64,000 bases of DNA. Origin: AWTP1-13 sp963814055. GTDB lineage: Bacteria > Pseudomonadota > Alphaproteobacteria > Rhizobiales > Hyphomicrobiaceae. Under the pieces are notes generated by a model that worked only from the letters and a program-made list of their open reading frames with translations, made no database searches and had not been told where the DNA came from. Below, one piece after another: positions 53,334 through 61,973 of the stretch (position 1 is the stretch's first letter; each line of letters starts with the position of its first letter). The stretch lies in assembly GCA_963814055.1 (NCBI GenBank), contig CAWFBJ010000025.1, positions 124,001 to 188,000 on the forward strand. The letters run 5' to 3'. The translations under genes were made by a program, and so were the position numbers.

Positions 53334-53996
53334 ATGGCTCATTCGCCGCCAAACGATTCCGATCCGAAGAAAAGCGACGCGGGCGCAGCCAGCGATCCAG
53401 CAGCCGAGGGGAACACGCCCGCGCAAGGGGGCGCCGAGGACGGTGCACGCACGGTGCACGACGTCATTGCAGCCCTCCAAGCCGAAGCCACCGACTTCAA
53501 GGACAAGTGGCTGCGAGCGCACGCCGAGATTGAGAACATCCGTAAGCGCTCCGAACGCGAGAGGGAGGAGACGGCAAAATACGCTGTCACGCGGCTGGCG
53601 CGCGACATCGTCACCGTCGGAGACAACTTTCAGCGCGCCATCAGCGCGGTTCCCGCTGACGCCGCCGAGAGCGACCCAGCCCTCAAGAGCTTCCTGGAAG
53701 GCGTGACGCTCACCGAACGCGAGTTGCTGAATGCGCTCGAGCGGCACGGCATCAAACGCCAGGAGGCCATGCACGAGCCGTTCAACCCGCATTTGCATCA
53801 GGCCGTCATGGAAATACCGCGCAGCGACGTGCCGGAAGGTACCGTCGTGCAGGTGTTTCAGTCCGGCTTCATGATCGAAGACCGCGTGCTGCGACCAGCC
53901 ATGGTCGCAGTCGCCAAGGGCGGTCCGAAGTCGCCTCCTGCAGACGGCTCGGGGCCTGTCACGCCGCCGGCCAACGAGAACGCGCCGCCCGGCTAG
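53334..53996 (+). CDS. grpE: nucleotide exchange factor GrpE
   Basis: A 220-residue DnaK cochaperone. A disordered, acidic N-terminus (about 1-45) precedes the long coiled coil (VIAALQAEATDFKDKWLRAH, AEIENIRKRSEREREETAKY AVTRLARDI in succession) and the beta-wing with HEPFNPHLHQAVMEIP, GTVVQVFQSGFMIEDRVLRP AMVAVAKG in succession. It is probably transcribed with hrcA. Confidence 0.96.
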   Translation: MAHSPPNDSDPKKSDAGAASDPAAEGNTPAQGGAEDGARTVHDVIAALQAEATDFKDKWLRAHAEIENIRKRSEREREETAKYAVTRLARDIVTVGDNFQRAISAVPADAAESDPALKSFLEGVTLTERELLNALERHGIKRQEAMHEPFNPHLHQAVMEIPRSDVPEGTVVQVFQSGFMIEDRVLRPAMVAVAKGGPKSPPADGSGPVTPPANENAPPG

Positions 53997-54169
53997 AGCT
54001 TACTGGGCAGCGCTCGGTCCTCGCCCCGGCGGTAATGGCAGAGCACACGGGCTGACGCCAATTCCAGAAGTGTCATCGGATCTGGGCTGCCGAGCCACGG
54101 TATCGAACCTTTAGCGGTGCCGTGGCGTTGAGGGCGCGCGGGAGCACTTTTTTGAGGAAAGGACTTCTC

Positions 54170-54700
54170 ATGCCCCAGACCATCATGGATCTCGTGCTTG
54201 TGATTGCCGTGTCTTGCGGATTCGCGATTGCTCCAGTGAAAGCCGCAGAGCGTGAACAGGTGCGGGCGGTCATCAATCTTATCGCGGCAGTCAAAATGCC
54301 GTATCCGGAAAAGCTGGAGAGCAATCTGTCGCGAACAGAATGGGTGCGGCTCAACTCCAATGGCGCAACCATCGCGTGCATGCGCATCGACGACAAACAG
54401 AGATGGTGTTACGAGCATGTTGCCGCGGTGGGCGCACGTGCAGAAATGTTGCGCATCCGCAGTGAGCCTGCGGTGGGAATAACGATGGGCCAAGTCTATC
54501 ATTATGTGGTCGACTACGATCTCGACGGCACGGCCGACGTGGGCAGCACGACAAAGATCGAAGGCCAGCCGCATGCCCCGGTCGGGGTGGTGGCTCAGTT
54601 CTTCCACCGCGGCGGAAATCGCGGCGACCAATTCCGCGGGGAGTATCAGAAGCTTTTTGACGAGGGTATCCAAGTTGCGCTGAAGCATCTTGGCGAGTAG
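54170..54700 (+). CDS. secreted hypothetical protein, first of a tandem pair
   Basis: A 176-residue protein from ATG 54170 (GGAAAGGA upstream) with a signal peptide (MDLVLVIAVSCGFAIAPVKA A). The mature part has EREQVRAVINLIAAVKMPYP, IACMRIDDKQRWCYEHVAAV, RAEMLRIRSEPAVG, and VVDYDLDGTADVGSTTKI, whose D-x-D-x-D-G-x-x-D fits an EF-hand-like calcium loop. No family recognised. The next plus-strand gene is a clear paralogue. Confidence 0.65.
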   Translation: MPQTIMDLVLVIAVSCGFAIAPVKAAEREQVRAVINLIAAVKMPYPEKLESNLSRTEWVRLNSNGATIACMRIDDKQRWCYEHVAAVGARAEMLRIRSEPAVGITMGQVYHYVVDYDLDGTADVGSTTKIEGQPHAPVGVVAQFFHRGGNRGDQFRGEYQKLFDEGIQVALKHLGE

Positions 54701-55012
54701 GTGAGCGCGGAGACTGCGCGCCTGATTGTGTACTGTCAGGCGCGCACTCTCGGAATTGTCGAGACTATCAGCTTACGTCAGCCCAGAACTTTGCTCATAC
54801 CTTTCGCATCCCCCGACATTGACGCCTCAAGTTCGCACCGGCGCATGACCTCCATCGGTGCTCGCCAGCAATCATCCAAGAAATTTTCTGCGCCGGGCGC
54901 TCTGATGCCGGGAACCCAGACGGCAGTCGAGACTTTAACCTTGGGCTCTGCTGGGGAAGGACGAGCCCAAGTCTCCGCGGAGTACTGCTGCTCTTCAGGA
55001 AAGGCATTGCCA
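54701..55012 (+). other. 312-base gap between tandem paralogues
   Basis: The frame of the second paralogue stays open through this stretch, but the sequence has no family resemblance and the signal peptide of the second gene begins only at 55013. I see no promoter, repeat or RNA gene that can be supported here. Confidence 0.4.
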
Positions 55013-55549
55013 ATGCTCCAGAAAATCAAATTTCTCGCCTTCGCCGTTGTCCTGCTAGGTCCCACGATCGTTCCCGTCCACGCTGCCGAGCGCGAGGACG
55101 TGCGCAAAGTCATCAACTTGGTGACATCGGTGAAAATGCCGTTTCCAGAGAACCTTGCCCGGAATCGGGCCAAGACGGAGCGCGTGTGGCTCGAGCGCGC
55201 TGGCATGACGGCCGGCTGCATCAGACTTGAGGAACGACGGTGGTGTTATGAGTTCATTGCGCCTGAAGGGAACCGCGCGGAGATGCTCCGTATCCGCAGC
55301 GAACCTTCGCGCGGCGTTTTCATCGGTGCGCTTTATCACTACATGGTCGATTTCGATCTCGATGGGCTCATCGATGTGGGATCGACCACTCGAATCGATG
55401 CGCTCGATCAACGGCGACCAGCTACCCCGATAGCCGACGTGATTCAGTTCTTCCACCGCAGCACGAAGCGCGGAGAAAAGTTCGCGAGTGACTACCAAAA
55501 GATGTACGACGAAGGAATTCAGATCGCGCTGAGGTACTTCGGCGAATAG
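55013..55549 (+). CDS. secreted hypothetical protein, second of a tandem pair
   Basis: A 178-residue protein from ATG 55013 (CAGGAAAGG upstream), with signal peptide MLQKIKFLAFAVVLLGPTIV PVHA. It parallels its upstream neighbour throughout: EREDVRKVINLVTSVKMPFP, CIRLEERRWCYEFIAPEGNR, AEMLRIRSEPSRG, MVDFDLDGLIDVGSTTRI, and FFHRSTKRGEKFASDYQKMY before a shared DEGIQIALRYFGE end. The acidic D-x-D-x-D-G-x-x-D loop is kept. The pair arose by gene duplication; the role is unknown. Confidence 0.65.
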   Translation: MLQKIKFLAFAVVLLGPTIVPVHAAEREDVRKVINLVTSVKMPFPENLARNRAKTERVWLERAGMTAGCIRLEERRWCYEFIAPEGNRAEMLRIRSEPSRGVFIGALYHYMVDFDLDGLIDVGSTTRIDALDQRRPATPIADVIQFFHRSTKRGEKFASDYQKMYDEGIQIALRYFGE

Positions 55550-55598
55550 ACTTCCGGAGAGGACCGGCCCGCAAAAAACCTAGCGTCCGCAGGCGTGC

Positions 55599-56387
55599 TC
55601 AAGCCAGTCTTGGGCCCGCTTCCTCGTTGGATCGCGTGACAAGCGCGAACAGCGCATTGACCAGGAACGAAGCTACCATGCTGCACAATGCCATGATGAC
55701 GTAGTGATGCCCTGAGAAGCCTTGCCGCGCGGCATTGGTCAGTTTGCGCGCTCCGGGAATGGTATCGCCGGAAGCACTCAGTCCGTTCAACGACACTTGC
55801 CATACCCAGTCGGCGAACCGCAGCAGGCCGGCGTAGGCATCCGGCCACAGCGCGTTGAAGCTGAACAGCACGACGGCGAGCACCACCGTGGACGGGATGC
55901 TGACCAGAGCGATGGATATGCGCTGAAGCGCGGTCCGCGTGCCCCCCAGCAGCCGGTTGAAGGGGATGCCGAAGACAATCGTCGCAACAATGATGGCGGG
56001 AATGGAGAGCACGACGTGGGTCATGTTGACCCTCTCGCGCAGGTGATTGACCGCCACCTGGCCCCAATGGCTACCCGACACCAATTTGTCCAGCGTCGTG
56101 ATGATGCTGCGGCCTGTATCGAAAGCGTACGTTACGACTGGTTCCAGCTCGCGATCATAGACGACCGACAGCACCATGATGCCGAGCATGATGAGATAGC
56201 TCATTCCGCCAATGCCGATCGAGACCACAATACGGCGGAGCCATGCACCCATGTCCAACCTCCAGAATCGGCGTGCCCCGGCGAGCCATTCGGACGCCAA
56301 CGCATCGGTTATAGCGGGCCATTGCGTCGCCGCATATCGCCAGACGGCCACAGGCCTCCCAGACACCGGAAGCAAGGCCAGCGCCAT
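55599..56387 (-). CDS. integral membrane hypothetical protein
   Basis: A 262-residue protein with about four membrane helices (SIGIGGMSYLIMLGIMVLSV, VVLSIPAIIVATIVFGI, ISIALVSIPSTVVLAVVLFS and YVIMALCSMVASFLVNALFA). The start at 56387 gives an amphipathic lead; ATG 56252 (MGAWLRRIVVSIG) is an alternative just before the first helix. No family recognised; it is convergent to the preceding secreted pair. Confidence 0.55.
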   Translation of the reverse strand: MALALLPVSGRPVAVWRYAATQWPAITDALASEWLAGARRFWRLDMGAWLRRIVVSIGIGGMSYLIMLGIMVLSVVYDRELEPVVTYAFDTGRSIITTLDKLVSGSHWGQVAVNHLRERVNMTHVVLSIPAIIVATIVFGIPFNRLLGGTRTALQRISIALVSIPSTVVLAVVLFSFNALWPDAYAGLLRFADWVWQVSLNGLSASGDTIPGARKLTNAARQGFSGHHYVIMALCSMVASFLVNALFALVTRSNEEAGPRLA

Positions 56388-56527
56388 GCCGCGGCCGGAA
56401 TCGCGATCCTAGAATTGCTCTTACAGCAAGGATTGGATGGGGAGATTCCAGGGAGATTCCGTATACTTCCGACGCCACGGCAACGCCGGGCACCTTTGCA
56501 TGAAACCTGCGGGCACGAGCGACCACA

Positions 56528-57112
56528 ATGCAGCGCATCTCGATCTTCCCTGGACAGACGCTTGCCGCGATCTTGTTGATTGCTGCCGGGTCATGCGCGA
56601 GCGCCCAATCCTCCGGGACGTTGAACGCGGGCGACCTGATAACGGGCTCCGCTTCCGTGGTCGACGGCAGTTCCCTGGACATCAAGTCCAATCGCATCGG
56701 CATCTGGGGCATCGACACGCCCGAGCGCGGCGCCTGGTGCTACCGCAACGGCAACCGCTGGAAGCCGAAGGACGACTCGACAGTAGCGCTCCGGCGCTGC
56801 CTGCAGGGCAAGACCGTGACGTGTCGCATACAGAAGGTGGAACGTTCGTGGTTCCGCAGGCGGCATACATCGGAGTGCTGGACCGACGATGGCCTGGACG
56901 TCGGCGAGTGCATGATCCGGGCCGGCTGGGCCACCGACTACAGCTGCTTTTCGGACGGCTATTACCGCGACCTGGAAACCGAGGCCAAGAACAAGGGCCT
57001 GGGTCTCTGGCAATGCGATAACGGGGCCCCGACACGCCGTTGGGGGCGCCAGGGGCCGGGCACCCAATGCGAAACGCCGGTGTACCGACCGAGCGGACCG
57101 GGGCCGAAGTAG
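56528..57112 (+). CDS. thermonuclease-family (SNase-like) exported protein
   Basis: A 194-residue protein with a signal peptide (ISIFPGQTLAAILLIAAGSC ASA) and a staphylococcal-nuclease-like domain: ITGSASVVDGSSLDIKSNRI, GIWGIDTPERGAWC, CRIQKVERSW, and DVGECMIRAGWATDYSCFSD GYY. The GIDTPE motif and D-x-Y are present; conserved Arg residues of the catalytic set are less clear. It may bind or cut nucleic acids in the periplasm. Confidence 0.75.
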   Translation: MQRISIFPGQTLAAILLIAAGSCASAQSSGTLNAGDLITGSASVVDGSSLDIKSNRIGIWGIDTPERGAWCYRNGNRWKPKDDSTVALRRCLQGKTVTCRIQKVERSWFRRRHTSECWTDDGLDVGECMIRAGWATDYSCFSDGYYRDLETEAKNKGLGLWQCDNGAPTRRWGRQGPGTQCETPVYRPSGPGPK

Positions 57113-57126
57113 GCTTGAACCAAGCC

Positions 57127-58152
57127 TCAGCCGGGCGGGGCGGCGATGCTGTCACGCACCACGACCATTGCATCCAGTGCGCGCGAATGAATAGGTTCCC
57201 CCAGGTCTACCGCGCGCACCAAGGCTCCTGCCGCCGCCTCGCCCATCTCCTGCGCAGGCACATGCACGGTCGCCAGCGGGGGATTGGCCATGCGGGTCAT
57301 CGGCAAATCGTCGAATCCGATGATGGAAACGTCGCGCGGCACGGCAAAACCCAGGCGCTGGCAGGCAAACAGCGCCCCGAGCGCCTGAATATCGTTGGCG
57401 CAGAAAAGCGCGGTCGGCGGGTGCGGATTGCCCATGATCGCCTCGGCGGCGGCCGCTCCTTCGGCGACTTCGAACGGCCGTTCCGCGATCAGAGCTGGAT
57501 CGAAGACTATTGCCGCTTCTTCAAGCCCTGCCCTAAAACCGGCAATGCGCTGTTGAGCGCGGTCGTTGACCGCCGACACGCCGCAGACCAGGCCGATCCG
57601 GCGATGGCCCAGCCCGATCAAGGCGTTCGTCGCGGCCTTGGCCGCGGCGAAATTGTCGAACGAGATAGCGGGGATCGAAGGATCGTCGCTTGTGGACCAG
57701 GTCACCACGAACGGAATGCGGTAGTGCCGAAGCAGCTCATAAAGCACCTGGTCGCGCCGGCAGCCGGTGAAGATCACTCCCTCGACGCGGCTCTCCACCA
57801 GCTTGTGCACGATCTCGGACTCGAGCGTCGCCGAGTAGTTGGCATTGGCGATCAGGAGTTTCCTGCCCGCCGCCTGCAAACGGTTCTGTACGGCTTCCGT
57901 GAATGCGGCATAGATCGAATTGGAGATGGTAGGCACGATGAGGCCGACAAGGCCCGTGCGACGCGAGGCAAAGCTCGCCGCCAGCGCATCGGGGACATAG
58001 CGGTGCCGCGCGACCAGCGCCAGGATGCGTGCGCGCGTTTCCGCCGACACTGCATCCGGCCGCCGCAGCGCCCGACTCACCGTGGCAATGGAAACGCCGG
58101 CCTCGCGCGCGATCTGCCGGAGCGTAACGGGCTCACCCGCTTCACTATCCAT
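57127..58152 (-). CDS. LacI family transcriptional regulator
   Basis: A 341-residue LacI/GalR repressor. Helix-turn-helix and hinge: VTLRQIAREAGVSIATVSRA LRRPDAVS; the periplasmic-binding-like core has VGLIVPTISNSIYAAFTEAV, GVIFTGCRRDQVLYELLRH and ALFCANDIQALGALFACQRL. It is divergent from the dehydrogenase-transporter operon, and a perfect LacI-type palindrome (TGTAACCGGTTACA, 58225-58238) lies at the head of that operon, so it very likely controls it. Confidence 0.93.
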   Translation of the reverse strand: MDSEAGEPVTLRQIAREAGVSIATVSRALRRPDAVSAETRARILALVARHRYVPDALAASFASRRTGLVGLIVPTISNSIYAAFTEAVQNRLQAAGRKLLIANANYSATLESEIVHKLVESRVEGVIFTGCRRDQVLYELLRHYRIPFVVTWSTSDDPSIPAISFDNFAAAKAATNALIGLGHRRIGLVCGVSAVNDRAQQRIAGFRAGLEEAAIVFDPALIAERPFEVAEGAAAAEAIMGNPHPPTALFCANDIQALGALFACQRLGFAVPRDVSIIGFDDLPMTRMANPPLATVHVPAQEMGEAAAGALVRAVDLGEPIHSRALDAMVVVRDSIAAPPG

Positions 58153-58216
58153 GGCACTTCACCACCTGTCTCGCTATCCAGAACCCCAATTGACAACCGC
58201 CATAGAAGGACTGAAT

Positions 58217-59569
58217 ATGACCAATGTAACCGGTTACACCAAAGAAAACAAAGACCCGGTCGCTCACGGAAACGCGCCAATGGTCAACTATCTCAAGAAG
58301 GCCGAGCCCCAGTCGCGGCAGGCCGACCGCGCCCTTTCCGATCGCGTGCGCGCCATGCTCGACGACATCGAGCAGAACCGCGATGAAGCCGTGCGCCGCT
58401 ACGCCCGTGACCTTGACCGCTGGGAGCGGCCAGAGTTCCGCGTGAGCGATGCCGAGATCGCCGCCGCGCGCAAGGCCGTGAGCTCCGTCTTCAAGGATGA
58501 TTTCGCGTTCTGCAAGAAGCAGGTGACCGACTTTGCCAAGCGCCAGCGCGACTCCATGCACGAGTTCGAAGCCGAAGTCGGCGACGGCATCACGCTGGGC
58601 CAGAAGATCATCCCGGTCGAAACCGTCGGCTGCTACATCCCCGGTGGCAAGTATCCGCTCATTTCCGCAGCCATCATGAGCATTGCCACCGCAAAGGTGG
58701 CCGGCGTCCTACACGTTATCGGCGCGGCCCCGCCACGTGATGCGCAGGGCATCTTTCCCGCTACGCTTTATGCGCTGGCCGAATCAGGTGCCGACGAGAT
58801 CTACACGATCGGCGGCGTGCAGGCGTTTGGCGCCATGGCCTACGGTTGCGTCGGCATGCGTCCCGTAGACATGATCACCGGTCCGGGCAATCCCTATGTC
58901 GCCGAGGCAAAGCGCCAACTGTTCGGTCTCGTCGGCATCGACCTGCCGGCGGGCCCCACTGAGATCTTGGTCATTGCCGACGACAGTGCCGATCCAGCGC
59001 TCGTTGCCACCGATCTGCTCGGCCAGGCCGAGCACGGACCCGATAGTCCGGCATGGCTTGTCACGACATCTGAAAAGTTCGGCCGCGAGGTGATGACCGA
59101 GATCGACCGGCAGTTGGTGACTTTGCCGACACGGGAGATCGCGGGCGTCGCCTGGCAGCGCTTGGGCGAGGTGGCCGTCGTCCCGCACGACGACGCTGCC
59201 ATCGCGCTCAGCGATCAGTACGCGCCCGAGCACCTCGAGGTGCAGACGCGCCGCAACGACTACTATCTGGCGAAGCTCAAGAACTACGGCAGCTTGTTTC
59301 TCGGCGAGGAGAGCACGGTCGCCTACGGCGACAAGGGCGTTGGCACCAACCACACGCTGCCGACGGGACGCGCCGGTCGCTACACGGGCGGCCTGTGGGT
59401 TGGCAAGTTCCTGAAAACGGTCACCTACCAGAAGCTCACCGCAGAGGCGAGCCAGCGCATCGCTCCGGTGATCGGCCGCATGTGCGCGGCGGAGGGCATG
59501 CTCGCACACGAGCGTACCGCAACCGTCCGCGTCGAGCGCTATGCGCAGCGCCGGCGCGGAGGAGCTTGA
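58217..59569 (+). CDS. histidinol dehydrogenase-family enzyme, possibly sulfopropanediol 3-dehydrogenase-like
   Basis: A 450-residue NAD-dependent dehydrogenase of the HisD fold. VETVGCYIPGGKYPLISAAI, GGVQAFGAMAYGCV, ITGPGNPYVAEAKRQLFGLV, GPTEILVIADDSADPALVAT, DLLGQAEHGPDSPAWLVTTS (metal ligands Gln and His, about residue 268) and SDQYAPEHLEVQTRR (catalytic Glu-His, about 334). It does not sit with other his genes; next to a LacI regulator and sugar-type ABC genes it is more likely a catabolic paralogue such as HpsN, which oxidises 2,3-dihydroxypropanesulfonate. ATG 58217 (AGAAGGA upstream) is the start given; ATG 58280 (MVNYLKKAEP, the usual N-terminus of this subgroup) would leave the LacI site upstream of the gene. 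Confidence 0.82.
   Translation: MTNVTGYTKENKDPVAHGNAPMVNYLKKAEPQSRQADRALSDRVRAMLDDIEQNRDEAVRRYARDLDRWERPEFRVSDAEIAAARKAVSSVFKDDFAFCKKQVTDFAKRQRDSMHEFEAEVGDGITLGQKIIPVETVGCYIPGGKYPLISAAIMSIATAKVAGVLHVIGAAPPRDAQGIFPATLYALAESGADEIYTIGGVQAFGAMAYGCVGMRPVDMITGPGNPYVAEAKRQLFGLVGIDLPAGPTEILVIADDSADPALVATDLLGQAEHGPDSPAWLVTTSEKFGREVMTEIDRQLVTLPTREIAGVAWQRLGEVAVVPHDDAAIALSDQYAPEHLEVQTRRNDYYLAKLKNYGSLFLGEESTVAYGDKGVGTNHTLPTGRAGRYTGGLWVGKFLKTVTYQKLTAEASQRIAPVIGRMCAAEGMLAHERTATVRVERYAQRRRGGA
58225..58238. promoter_or_regulatory. LacI-type operator palindrome
   Basis: TGTAACCGGTTACA is a perfect 14-base palindrome with the central CG step typical of LacI/GalR operators. It lies 73 bases from the divergent lacI-type gene start, and either just inside the dehydrogenase gene (start 58217) or 42 bases before it (start 58280). 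Confidence 0.75.
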
Positions 59570-59627
59570 AACGGCGACGAAAACGACCGGCCGCAACAAC
59601 GGGCCGGGAGCCTCAGGGAGGACTGCA

Positions 59628-61016
59628 ATGAACAGCAAACATACCATGCAGGTATCGAGACTGCCCATCGACCGCCGGCAAGTGCTGACCGGCATGGCCG
59701 CCGCCGGCGTCACCGCGCCGACAGGGCTCGGCAGCGCATTCGCGCAGAGTACCAAGACGGGCACGGTGCGCGTGTGGGGTGAGCCCGGCCCCTATGGCGG
59801 CGTCGCAGTCGCGGCCATGAACGAGTGGGCGCAGAAAAATGCGCCGGGCCTGAAGTTCGAGATCGAGTTGATCCCGTGGGACGGTGTCTACGTGAAACTG
59901 ATGACCGACCTCGCCGCCAAGCGGCCGCCGTCGCTCATCAGCGTCGAGTTGCCTATCGCCATGCAGCTGATGGCCGAGGGGCTTCTGACGCCCGTTGACG
60001 ACCTGGTCGACAAAATCGGCCGCAACCGTCTCGTCGACGGCGTGAAGTGGGAATACTGGGGCGCCTGGAAGGGCAAGCAATACGTCGTTCCTGCCCATCA
60101 CCAGCCGCATCTGCTGCTGGTGCGCATGGACATCGCCAAAGAGTTGGGCCTCAAGGATCCCGATACCTGGGACTGGAACGACCTGCTGAACGCGGCCAAA
60201 ACGATCTCGCAGAAGAAGCCCGACATGGCCGGTTTCTGCATGGCGCTCGGCCGCAACCTGTGCACCGACTATCACTTCGCCGCACTGCTGCATTCGGCTG
60301 GCGGACGTATGTTCGATGCAGCGAACAAATTCGAAGTGGCCTTCGACAGCCCGCAGACGGTCGAGGCACTCACCTTCGTCAAGGAACTGCAGCCGTACAT
60401 GCCGAAAGGCGCGGTCGAATACAGCTTCCTGCAGGTGGTTGACGCCCACGTGACCGGCCGCACGGCCATGAGTTTCTACTGGGGCCGCACGCTGGGGCGC
60501 GCCGCCGAGGAAGCCAAACCGGTGTTCGAAGCCACCGAGGCCTTCAACCACGCGGCCAATCCGACAACCAAGCGGCGCAGCAACTGGAACGACTTCCAGG
60601 GCTGGTGCATCCCGGCGCAGAACAACCCGTTCATCGACGAGGTTAGGCAAGCACTGGTCTATCAGCAGACCAGCAAGGACTGGCTGATCAAATACTGCCA
60701 CTCGCTGATGCCGAACGTGGCGCCGACCTACAAGGACATCGCCGACGCGCCGGAGCTGAAGGAGCACGCGTTCTACAAGTCCAAGCCGCGCACGGTGGAC
60801 ACCTACTTCAGGACGTCGCTGGCCAACTCGTCGAGCACGGCCAATGAGCTGCTGCAGGGCGTCAATCCTCTGGCCGGCATCGTGCACGGTCGCTCGGTGC
60901 TCGCGCAGACGGTGCAGAAGGTCGTGATCGACAACATGAAGCCCCAGGACGCCGCCAAGTGGGGCGCGAAGGAGCTGAGCGACATCCGCCGCGAAAACAT
61001 CCGTCTTCTCGGCTAG
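59628..61016 (+). CDS. ABC transporter extracellular solute-binding protein (family 1)
   Basis: A 462-residue sugar-type binding protein with a twin-arginine-like signal (DRRQVLTGMAAAGVTAPTGL then GSAFAQ). The mature part has VRVWGEPGPYGGVAVAAMNE, WDGVYVKLMTDLAAKRPPSL, QLMAEGLLTPVDDLVDKIG and TGRTAMSFYWGRTLG. GGAGGACTGCA precedes the ATG. It delivers substrate to the two permeases that follow. The ligand is unknown; if the dehydrogenase is HpsN-like, it may be a sulfonated C3 compound, otherwise a sugar or polyol. Confidence 0.9.
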   Translation: MNSKHTMQVSRLPIDRRQVLTGMAAAGVTAPTGLGSAFAQSTKTGTVRVWGEPGPYGGVAVAAMNEWAQKNAPGLKFEIELIPWDGVYVKLMTDLAAKRPPSLISVELPIAMQLMAEGLLTPVDDLVDKIGRNRLVDGVKWEYWGAWKGKQYVVPAHHQPHLLLVRMDIAKELGLKDPDTWDWNDLLNAAKTISQKKPDMAGFCMALGRNLCTDYHFAALLHSAGGRMFDAANKFEVAFDSPQTVEALTFVKELQPYMPKGAVEYSFLQVVDAHVTGRTAMSFYWGRTLGRAAEEAKPVFEATEAFNHAANPTTKRRSNWNDFQGWCIPAQNNPFIDEVRQALVYQQTSKDWLIKYCHSLMPNVAPTYKDIADAPELKEHAFYKSKPRTVDTYFRTSLANSSSTANELLQGVNPLAGIVHGRSVLAQTVQKVVIDNMKPQDAAKWGAKELSDIRRENIRLLG

Positions 61017-61067
61017 CTCACACGTCCAGGCGGTCGGAATACCGCCTGGACCCCACCGCATTCTCGA

Positions 61068-61973
61068 GTGCAGATGCGCCCAGGCTACACTCTGTCCGAT
61101 CGCGCGGTCGGCCTGCTGTTCATCGCCCCGTTCGTAACGGCGGCGCTGTTTTTCATGGTCTATCCGATCGCCGAAGCGGTGCGGATGGCCTTCTACAGCT
61201 ACAACCCGCTGCGCCCGGACCTGAGCGCATTCGTAGGGCTCGCCAACTTCGAATTCATCTTCCGGGATCCGCTGTTCTGGGACTCGTTTCGGCAGGCGAC
61301 CGTGTGGACCTTCCTGTCGATCGTGTTTCAGACGGTGTTCGGGGTCGGCATCGCCCTGCTGCTGCACCAGGCGCTACCGGGCATCGCCATATTCCGCGGC
61401 CTGTTGCTGTTTCCCTACATCGTGCCGACGGTAGTGATCGCGCTCATCTGGCGTTGGATCTTCAATCCTGAGATTGGCGTGGTGAACTACGCGCTGCAGA
61501 GCGTGGGACTGATTCGAGAGCCGATCTACTGGCTCTCCACGCCGAGCATGGCGATGGCCTCGACCATCATGCTCAACGTGTGGAAGTACACGCCGTTTGT
61601 GGTCATCTGCGTGCTGGCGCGCCTGCAGACGGTGCCGCTCGAGCTTTACGACGCGGCCAAGGTCGACGGCGCGGGGATCGTGCGCAGGTTCCTCGACGTC
61701 ACCCTGCCCCAGCTCAAAGAGGTCCTGATCGTCGTCATCGTGTTTCGTACGATCTGGACGTTCAACAAGTTCGAGGAGATCTACCTGCTCACGAAGGGCG
61801 GACCGGGGACGTCGACGTTCAATCTCGCCGTCTACTCCTTCGAACAATCGATCGCCAACCTGCGCCTTGGCGTCGGAGCGGCCACCGGCGTGGTGATGAT
61901 GGTCATGCTGTCGCTCGGCAGCATCGTCTACCTACGCGTCTCCGGCTTCGGCGAGGACGAGAAGGCGTCATGA
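61068..61973 (+). CDS. ABC transporter permease (MalF/UgpA type)
   Basis: A 301-residue permease with six membrane helices (AVGLLFIAPFVTAALFFMVY, FLSIVFQTVFGVGIALLLHQ, IPYIVPTVV-like LLFPYIVPTVVIALIWRW). The cytoplasmic EAA loop is LELYDAAKVDGAGIVRRFLD VTLPQLK. Its TGA overlaps the ATG of the second permease. It forms the membrane pore with that partner. Confidence 0.92.
   Translation: MQMRPGYTLSDRAVGLLFIAPFVTAALFFMVYPIAEAVRMAFYSYNPLRPDLSAFVGLANFEFIFRDPLFWDSFRQATVWTFLSIVFQTVFGVGIALLLHQALPGIAIFRGLLLFPYIVPTVVIALIWRWIFNPEIGVVNYALQSVGLIREPIYWLSTPSMAMASTIMLNVWKYTPFVVICVLARLQTVPLELYDAAKVDGAGIVRRFLDVTLPQLKEVLIVVIVFRTIWTFNKFEEIYLLTKGGPGTSTFNLAVYSFEQSIANLRLGVGAATGVVMMVMLSLGSIVYLRVSGFGEDEKAS

Noticed and set aside
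59613..61367. Long minus-strand frame opposite the solute-binding protein gene
   Set aside because: Shadow of a well-supported ABC binding protein; the translation has no recognisable motif.
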